DNA of 64,000 bases, taken from NCBI RefSeq assembly GCF_036850765.1, contig NC_089494.1:229480779-229544778 (forward strand), read 5' to 3'. Of this stretch, positions 57,010-64,000 are shown piece after piece; the stretch's first letter is position 1, and each line of letters begins with the position of its first letter. The notes beneath the pieces are model-generated. The model searched no databases. It was given only the letters and a program-made list of their open reading frames with translations, and was not told the origin of the DNA. Position numbers and translations under genes: made by a program. Source of the DNA: Saccopteryx bilineata (Eukaryota > Chordata > Mammalia > Chiroptera > Emballonuridae).

Positions 57010-57110
57010 ACTTGCTTGTAAGTTCATTGAGGGTAAATGCTATGCCTTGCTCATCTTGGTAGTCTGAGCATCTGGCATATAGTCAGTCTTCATTAAATGT
57101 TAAATGCATC
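57010..57110 (+). repeat. L2-like 3' end
   Basis: gtaagttcattgagggtaaa, tgctcatcttggtagtctga and catctggcatatagtcagtc resemble the L2 tail. Confidence 0.5.
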
Positions 57111-58757
57111 CAGTGAATATAATAATATACATGAGTTGGCAGAGATGAGTAAAGAATGCATCCCAGCAGGTATAGATTTGCCCTGCCTCTATTTTATGCA
57201 GACCTATATTCAAACTCTGGCTAAGACTTAAATTGCCCACCTGTCAGCACTGTCACAGGTGTCTGTGAAAATTAAAAGCAAGCACAAGGCATTTTACTAT
57301 CTTCAGGCAAGAACTCTCAAAATGCATCTTCAACTTTAAAATGTCTACAGTCGATTCACCTCATGCAGATATGCAACCTACACAGCTGTGTTCAGCATTC
57401 AGTTTTGTATAAAATCTGTTGAGTAGATTGAATTCTCTTCTACCAAGCCTTCCTTACTGTTTTGTGGAATTAAATTTTTTTTTATCTGCATATTACTCCA
57501 GTGATTATCCCTGTCTTTCCCCATAAGTCCTCACCAGCCTGCTGCCCCTGACACCATGATAAGATTCCAGTTGGCCTTGCCTGTCACATCCCTAGTAAAA
57601 AGAAGAGCGTTTTCCTTCCTGGCATGAGTGAAATGGGAGCCCACCCTTTAAGACTGTTCTTTTCTCCTGTGCTCTGTGTCACTTTCTTTCCCACCTCCTG
57701 CAGGCTGTTTCCTGCATTCCCCTGCTCTACTCTGAGATCTTTGATCCACTTCTCTTGACATCTTTCCCTCTGCCATCAAACATACAGTTTGGGGGTGGGA
57801 GGGAGGTGCTAACAACAACAAAAGAAGCATAGTTTTCCTCTGACAGTATGTAATTCTTTAGATGTAATCTTTCTTTCCTTTCTTCTTCTGGACTCAAAAA
57901 TACATGTATACATGTCGGCATCTTTTCAAGACTGTTCCCGGCTTACCAACTTGCTATACAGAGTTCATCTTTGAAGGTAGTGGAAGCGCTTCCTGACAAA
58001 TCAAGTTCAGCAGCACTGCCATTCTGGTCTTCTTACCATTCATCGTAGTTCTTATTTTTAATTGGTTCTGCACATTTAAAGTTTCCCAGTACTCTGTCCC
58101 TTGGCCCTTTGTTCTCTTTGTACCATTTTTCTCACAGTAAACTGAAGTGGTCTCATAGATTTAACTTACCTCGAGGCTGAGAGCTCTCAAATGTGTTCCT
58201 CCGGACCTCAGACCTCCCATTGCCTTTGAGGCACGTGGTTATTTCTCATTCAGTTCAGACACATCTGTAGAATTGCGTCCCTTCTTCATGCCCCATATTT
58301 AACTGGTCACCATTTAGTAAACATGCGATTGTGTTCTTGAAGTTGGTTACAAATTCAGTTAACTTTTCTCTTGCAGTCTATTTTTAATTGTCCTTTTTTC
58401 TCCCACCTGCGTTTAGGCCTTCATTACCTCAGACCCCTCTTCCTGCAACATCCCCAACAGCCTACTTCCTGGTAGTGCTGTTCCCTAGCTTTTCTACAAA
58501 TGTCCACACTTTTAGCATCTTGAAACATGTCACTCATGTTCAGAAACTTCCAGTAACTCCCAGTTAAACAGATATAAAGACAAAAATTTTCACCCAGCAA
58601 TCCAAGAACTTTCACAAGCTGTTCTACTTATCTGACCTTATTCTCCCTGAATAAGATCGGGCACAATCTGACCCAGCCACTCTGTCCTGTTTCCCTGGAA
58701 ACTCCACACCATCCCATCTTTCCTCCCATTAAATTCCACAGCATGTATTATCTATAC

Positions 58758-59089
58758 CAGGGGTCCCCAAACTTTTTACACAGGGGGCCAGTTCACTGTC
58801 CTTCAGACCGTTGGAGGGCCAGACTATAAAAAAAAACTATGAACAAATCCCTATGCACACTGCACATATCTTATTTTAAAGTAAAAAAACAAAACGGGAA
58901 CAAATACAATATTTAAAATAAAGAACAAGTAAATTTAAATCAACAAACTGACCAGTATTTCAATGGGAACTATGCTCCTCTCACTGACCACCAATGAAAG
59001 AGGTGCCCCTTCCGGAAGTGCGGCGGGGGCCGGATAAATGGCCTCAGGGTGCCGCATGTGGCCCGCGGGCCGTAGTTTGGGGACCCCTG
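58758..59089. mobile_element. Nonautonomous hAT element, short form (332 bp)
   Basis: Same ends as the copy at 35754 (caggggtccccaaact, agtttggggacccctg). Flanked by atctatac (58750-58757) and gtctatac (59090-59097). Lacks about 200 internal bases of the long form. Confidence 0.92.
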
Positions 59090-59385
59090 GTCTATACTAT
59101 TGACTTTGACACCTGAACATACAGAATACTTTACTGCATTACTATTTTATGTACCCAAGTCACATTTATAATATCTGGACAATAAGGATGCTGTCCTATA
59201 TTTCTTTTATATTTCTATTCATGGTATTAGTGTTTAAGCTAAAAGTGCTTACCAAATGCCTGTTCAATAAATGAATTTTCTCAGAGCTCTAAAGCACATA
59301 TGAGTTGGGCAGTATCCATTTCTACGCATTCCTTCTGTGTTTGTAATACCAGATTAATACCTAAAATGTCAGCCATAGTCTAAAT

Positions 59386-59743
59386 CAAGTTCTCAAACTT
59401 TTTGGCCTCAGGTTCTTTTTATACTCTTAAAAATTAGTGAGGATCCCAAAGAATTTTTGTTTACATGGGTTTTACTCATTGGTATTTACCATATTAGTAA
59501 TTAAAACAAAAATTTAAAACAGAATACACAAAGCTCACATTTTATTAGCTGTTATAGCAATCATGTCATCACATACAGTCATGGAGCCTATGGGAAATTC
59601 CACTGTACATTTATGAGAGGAGAGTAAAAAAGGAAAAATACCATCTTAGTGTTATTTTGAAAAATAGTGTTCACTCTCCAGACCCCTGAGAGGGTTTAGG
59701 GGAGCCCCTCCAGGATTCCCAGCCCATACTTTGAAAACTGCTG
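59386..59743. mobile_element. Old hAT-Charlie-type MITE
   Basis: Starts caagttctcaaactttttgg and ends tactttgaaaactgctg; the interior ttaccatattagtaattaaa fits a widespread mammalian MITE. Confidence 0.7.
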
Positions 59744-59779
59744 GTCTAGGATAATGTTAGCTTTAGCCAGGTCTTAGTT

Positions 59780-60149
59780 TGTTTGGGGTTTTTTTGTATT
59801 TTTTCCGAAGCCAGAAATGGGGAGGCAGTCAGACAGACTCCCGCATGCGCCCAACCGGGATCCACCCGGCACGCCCACCAGGGGGCAATGCTCTGCCCGT
59901 CTTGTGGCATCGCTCTGCCTCAATTCTAGCACCTGAGGCAGAGGCCACAGAGCCATCCTCAGCACCTGGGCCAACTTTGCTCCAGTGGAGCCTTGGCTGC
60001 AGGAGGGGAACAGAGAAACAGAGAGGAAGGAGAGGGGGAGGGGTGGAGAAGCAGATGGGCGCTTCTCCTGTGTGCCCTGACTGGGAATCGAACCCAGGAC
60101 TCCTGCACGCCAGGCAGATGCTCTACCACTGAGCCAACTGGCCAGGGCC
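59780..60149 (-). mobile_element. SINE type A, reverse strand
   Basis: Reverse complement of a full-length copy: T-rich start, cgcccaccagggggcaatgc, B box ggaatcgaacc, and gccaactggccagggcc at the head end. Confidence 0.92.
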
Positions 60150-60577
60150 AGCCAGTTCTTAGTTTTGATAAAGTCTATCAGCCTTTCCAAATCCTTTTCG
60201 TATAAATGAAAATACATGTATAATTGAAAATAATTATACGTAAATCATTAATTTAAAAAAGATTACCCACTGTAATGTGTATATGTTCCTTCTTCCTCCC
60301 AGTGTGCTAACGGTACATTCTACTAAGGTGGGACTGTTCAAAGCAGAGAGTGGAAATCTGTTATCAGATAGTCATACTGCGAGTTTTTCTCTACCACCCC
60401 TCGAAGCATAGTAATCACGTCCATACGTGGAGACTGAAACTCAACGTGATCTGAAGTTTATTAATGAAAATATGTCACTAACCAATTCGGCTTTCTGTGG
60501 TTAGGAATATGCACTTAATAAATAAATGCATCCAAAGAGAGGCTATAGCTGTTCCAACGTGTTACGCTTTGTTTTAG

Positions 60578-60787
60578 CAAAGTTCCAATGGTCCTGTGAA
60601 GAAGTCCATGCGGGAGAAGGCTGTGGAGAGGAGGAACGTCAATAAGGAGCACAACAGCAACTTCAAAGCCGGATATATTCCTATCGACGAGGACCGCCTC
60701 CATAAAACAGGCTTGAGAGGGAGGAAGGGCAACTTGGCCATCTGTGTGATTGTCCTCTTGTTCATCCTGGCTGTTATCAACTTAATT
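60578..60787 (+). CDS. SGCB: SGCB coding exon 2 (cytoplasmic part and transmembrane helix)
   Basis: This exon encodes residues 12-81, beginning QSSNGPVKKSMREKAVERRN. It includes the cytoplasmic segment EHNSNFKAGYIPIDEDRLHK and the positively charged GLRGRKGN that precedes the membrane helix LAICVIVLLFILAVINLI. Positive charges on the N-terminal side of the helix fit the type II topology. The acceptor is TGTTTTAG (AG at 60576-60577) and the donor GTGAGT at 60788. The 210 nt and phase 0 ends match human exon 2. Exons 3 onward, for the extracellular part, were not found before the right edge. Confidence 0.96.
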
Positions 60788-61189
60788 GTGAGTATGAGGC
60801 ACAGAATATTCTTTTGTTAATTCCCATAGGGAACTTTTCCTCTGTTTCCCAGTGAAATCATAGACTTTGTTTATATAATTTCTTTCAGGACTCTCTTACT
60901 TTCTGCTTTGCTACACATGTTTTATCTCTTACTGTGTTTTAAAGAATATATATAAGATATATGTATGTGTGTATATCTTAGTATGCATATGTTACCATAT
61001 ATTCTTTAAAAAAAAGGATGTTTATGGATTCTTCCCTTTAAAGGACTTAACTTATAAAAGGTAGAATCAACTCAATAGAAGAGACCTTTTGCTAAGATGA
61101 TTTTACTGCCTTCACCTCTCCTAAAAAATATAATCCTTTCTCTATTTATTCCGCTTTGCAACATTTAGTCTTATCTCCTCAGGTAGATT

Positions 61190-61522
61190 TTTTTTTTTTA
61201 GACTGAGAGACAGACAGACAGAAAGGCATAGAGATGAGAAGCATCAATTCTTTGTTGCAGCATCTTAGTTGTTCATTGACTGCTTTCTCATATGTGCCTT
61301 GACCACCAGGGGGCTCCAGCAGAGCAAGTGACCCCTTGCTCTAGCCAGCAACCTTGGGCTTAAGTCAGCCACCTTTGGGCTCAAGCCAGCAACCATGGTG
61401 TCATGTCTATGAACCCGTGCTCAAGCCGACGACCCTGCGCTCAAGCCAGGGACTTTGGGGTTTTGAATCTGGGTCCTCAGCATCCCAGGCTGACTCTATC
61501 CACTGCGCCACTGCCTGGTCAG
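61190..61522 (-). mobile_element. SINE type D, reverse strand
   Basis: The reverse strand begins ctgaccaggcagtggcgcag with a tRNA-like head related to type B, but continues into a different body rich in tcaagccagcaacc repeats and ends in agagacagacagacag. The only copy of its kind here. Confidence 0.8.
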
Positions 61523-61902
61523 TCTCCACAGCTAGAGTTTTAAACCTGTAAGCCCTTGGATGGCAGTGAAGGGTTATATTTTATGGTCTTCGATCTCTGT
61601 TGTCAGAGAAAGAAAGGATTGGTATGCTAGTTTACAGGGAGCTGCTGAGGGCATGGATGTTGCCTTTTTGAAAGATACTTTTTTAAGGAAGACTTTTAAT
61701 CCAAGGTTGTAACTATCAGAGGGTTCAATTTGTAGAGAGTGATTATTTGTTTACCCAAGACTGATCATGACCATGGACTTCAGCAGTTCTAACGTGATTC
61801 CATTGACTTTTTACTTTTAACACTTTCAAGACAGTTCTTTGTCTTTATTTACATCTAAAACATTTGTCTCAAATTCTTTACTTATCTCAAAAAGAACTGG
61901 TG

Positions 61903-62140
61903 GCCTGACCTGTGGTGGTGCAGTGGATAAAGCATCGACTTGGAAATGCTGAGGTCACCAGTTTGAAACCCTGGGCTTGCCTGGTCAAGGCACATATGGG
62001 AGTTGATGCTTCTAGCTCCTCCCTACCTTCTCTCTCTCTGTCTCTCTCTCCTCTCTCTCTCCCTCTCTGTCTTTCTCTCTCCTCTCTAAAATGAATAAAT
62101 AAAATTTTAAAAAAAAAATTTTTTTTTAATTAAAAAAAAA
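61903..62140 (+). mobile_element. SINE type B
   Basis: gcctgacctgtggtggtgca head, CT-rich body, A-rich tail. aactggt occurs on both sides. Confidence 0.9.
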
Positions 62141-62935
62141 ACAACTGGTACTATAAAAAGCTACACTAGGAGCACATATTCCAAATTTGTTTTATTGTGT
62201 TATGTTATTGGAAACTTTTGGTTAAGATGGCAGATTAAAAACATTGTCATCCCCCTTTTCTTTAAAAAGCTCATCCCAAGGTGAAAATGTCAATATTTTC
62301 CAAGAAATATCTTTGGAGAAAGTGGGAAGTAACTGAAAACCTGAGTCATAATATACGAAGACAAACAGTAGGAGGAGGAGTGGCAAATAACTTCTCAGAG
62401 ACAAGAAACCACCGTGTGTGGTGGGGCGGGGGTGGCAGGGTATGTTGGTGAAAGTGCCTTGCAGAATCCTGAAAATCAGAAGTACAGGTACCTTGAAAAG
62501 CAGGAGTGAGGTAAGAACTGAATAGAGAGCTTGTTGGAAAAACCTGTAGAAGGAGCCATGGGATCCCTAGCCACCCCTCCCACCCAGCCAGCAGTTAGAC
62601 AGCATCCCCTCCGAACCCCACACAAGAATGCACTGACAGGAGAGCATTCTCAGTGCCCAAGGCTGTTGCAGAGGACGGTGGCGATGGGGTTCTCTACCGA
62701 AGGCCGGGAAGTCTGAATCCTAAGTACCAAGATTCCCGTTCCCAGGCTCCATTATCCTCATCCTCCACCTCCCGCTTCTTGGCGCACGGCTTATACCCTC
62801 TTGGTGAGGGATAGAATAGCCTTCTCTGGAGAAACTGAGGCCCCTGAAGAAAAGACCTGCAGATGCTGGCACTAGGCAGGTTCCAGCAAAAAAGCCATGT
62901 GACGTCTGTGGGTCACAGGCCCACCCCACATGGAA

Positions 62936-63291
62936 ATTTTTTTTTTCCTGAAGTGAGAAGCCTGGAGGCAGAGAAACAGACTCCCACATGTGCCTGACCA
63001 GGATTCACCTGGCATACCCACTAGAGGGCGATGCTCTGGGGCATTGCTCCATTGTAACTGGAGCCATTCTAGCACCTGAGGCAAAGGCCATGGAGCCATC
63101 TTCAGCGTCTGGGCCAGCTTTGCTCCAATAGAGCCTTGGCTGCCAGAGGGGAAGAGGGAGACAGAGAGAAAGAAGAGGGGGAAAAGTGGAGAAACAGATG
63201 GGTGCTTCTCCTATGTCCCCTGGCCAGAAATCGAACCCTGGACTTCCACACACCAGGCTGATGCTCTACCACTGAGCCAACCAGCCAGGAC
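62936..63291 (-). mobile_element. SINE type A, reverse strand
   Basis: Reverse complement of a full-length older copy: T run, cccactagagggcgatgct, aaatcgaaccctgg and gagccaaccagccaggacc. Confidence 0.9.
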
Positions 63292-64000
63292 CAGAGAACT
63301 TTTTCGGGATGATTTGCAATCTCATTGTTAAATAGGAACACTGAGCCTCCAAGGATCAATGTAGTTGTTTGTTTGTTTGTTTTGGAAAGTTCTCAGAACT
63401 GACAAATGATAGAAACCAACAACATCCAAAACATGGAGAAAGTAACAATTCAAGGAGGTGGGAAAATGCAATGAATGACAGAAAACTTAAAAAAAAAAAA
63501 CCAAAAAACTAAAAGCAGTATCTTCAGAGAAATATGAGGATATTGCACTCATGAAGCAAGGATAACATTACATTAAAAAGAAGCAACTAAAGAATAAGGA
63601 ACATCTCATGCATACACGGATGGATGGATACATACATACATACATACATACATACTAGAAGATAAAGGAATTCTTCCAGAAAGTTCAACAAAATTACAGT
63701 ACTAATCCAGGAACTGTAACATTTTTTAAATAGGAGTTTCAGAAAGCGTTAAGAGAGAACACACTGGGGAGAAAGTTTTCAAATAAACCAACAAAGTTTT
63801 CTAGAACAGATTGAAAAGTACCATTCTTTGCCCAGCATAACACATAGACTAGACTCACACCGAGACCATCACTTTGAAATCGCAGAGAACCAGGAGTAAA
63901 GAGAGGATCCAGAGGAAAAAAAGCAGGTCCTGCATAAAAAAATAGAAAGTCAGAGTGGCGGCAGACCTCTCAAAAGCAGCACCTGAAACCAGAAGGCAAG

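Larger units (their letters stand above)
54350..60577. other. SGCB intron 1
   Basis: It holds a (TG)n microsatellite, a reverse-strand L1 3' end (55690-56115), an L2-like tail (about 57010-57110), a hAT copy (58758-59089), an older hAT relic (59386-59743) and a reverse-strand SINE (59780-60149). The stretches 56160-57000 and 57120-58740 show no feature I can name. Confidence 0.7.
60788..64000. other. SGCB intron 2 (to window edge)
   Basis: It holds two reverse-strand SINEs and one forward SINE, plus a short (CATA)n run at about 63631-63654. The stretches 61530-61890, 62150-62930 and 63300-64000 are otherwise unassigned. No SGCB exon 3 is recognised. Confidence 0.65.

Noticed and set aside
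60788..64000. SGCB exon 3
   Set aside because: No sequence encoding the residues that should follow the membrane helix was found before the window edge.

Overview
This is a eukaryotic nuclear window, almost certainly from a bat (Chiroptera). The protein-coding content is mammalian. The dominant repeats are tRNA-derived SINEs with a VES-like head ("ctggccggttggctcag") and a second SINE type headed "cctgacctgtggtggcgcag". There are also DNA transposons of kinds that stayed active late in bats (hAT, mariner, Helitron). I cannot fix the bat family. A nearly intact L1 argues against fruit bats, which are thought to have lost L1 activity, and the SINE types are not the classical vespertilionid Ves1 form. 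Both points are inference.

Two genes lie head to head, as at human 4q12. SPATA18 (mitochondria-eating protein, MIEAP) runs on the minus strand. Ten coding exons are readable, from the start codon at 46535 down to 3583 (545 codons). The last exon or exons are not visible and should lie beyond the left edge. SGCB (beta-sarcoglycan) runs on the plus strand. Coding exons 1 (54317-54349) and 2 (60578-60787) are present, and the rest lies beyond the right edge. Each start sits in its own GC-rich, CpG-rich promoter region, about 46.1-47.0 kb and 53.9-54.8 kb, separated by about 7.8 kb.

The rest is intronic or intergenic sequence packed with mobile elements. 1-8 kb holds the last visible SPATA18 exons, a SINE-split MITE, MIR and an old L1 tail. 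8.56-14.77 kb is a full-length L1 with a perfect 14-bp target duplication, an intact ORF2 and an ORF1 broken by one frameshift. 15-31 kb holds exons 8 to 2 with hAT, pogo-like and mariner elements, SINEs, a tandem SINE pair and a 27-bp minisatellite next to exon 2. 31-46 kb is SPATA18 intron 1, with a tRNA-Gly 5'-half insertion, a hAT element, a Helitron carrying the end of its helicase gene, an ultra-short L1 insertion and two SINEs stacked at one site. 47-53.8 kb is intergenic with SINEs and a mariner element. 55-64 kb is SGCB intronic sequence with L1, hAT and SINE copies.

I found no new multi-gene system. The most unusual signals are the tailless tRNA-half retro-insertion at 34.75 kb, CTCF-core-like motifs carried by the larger SINE family in variable copy number, the enlarged Arg/Ser tract in SPATA18 exon 7, and the Helitron with an open helicase C-terminus.
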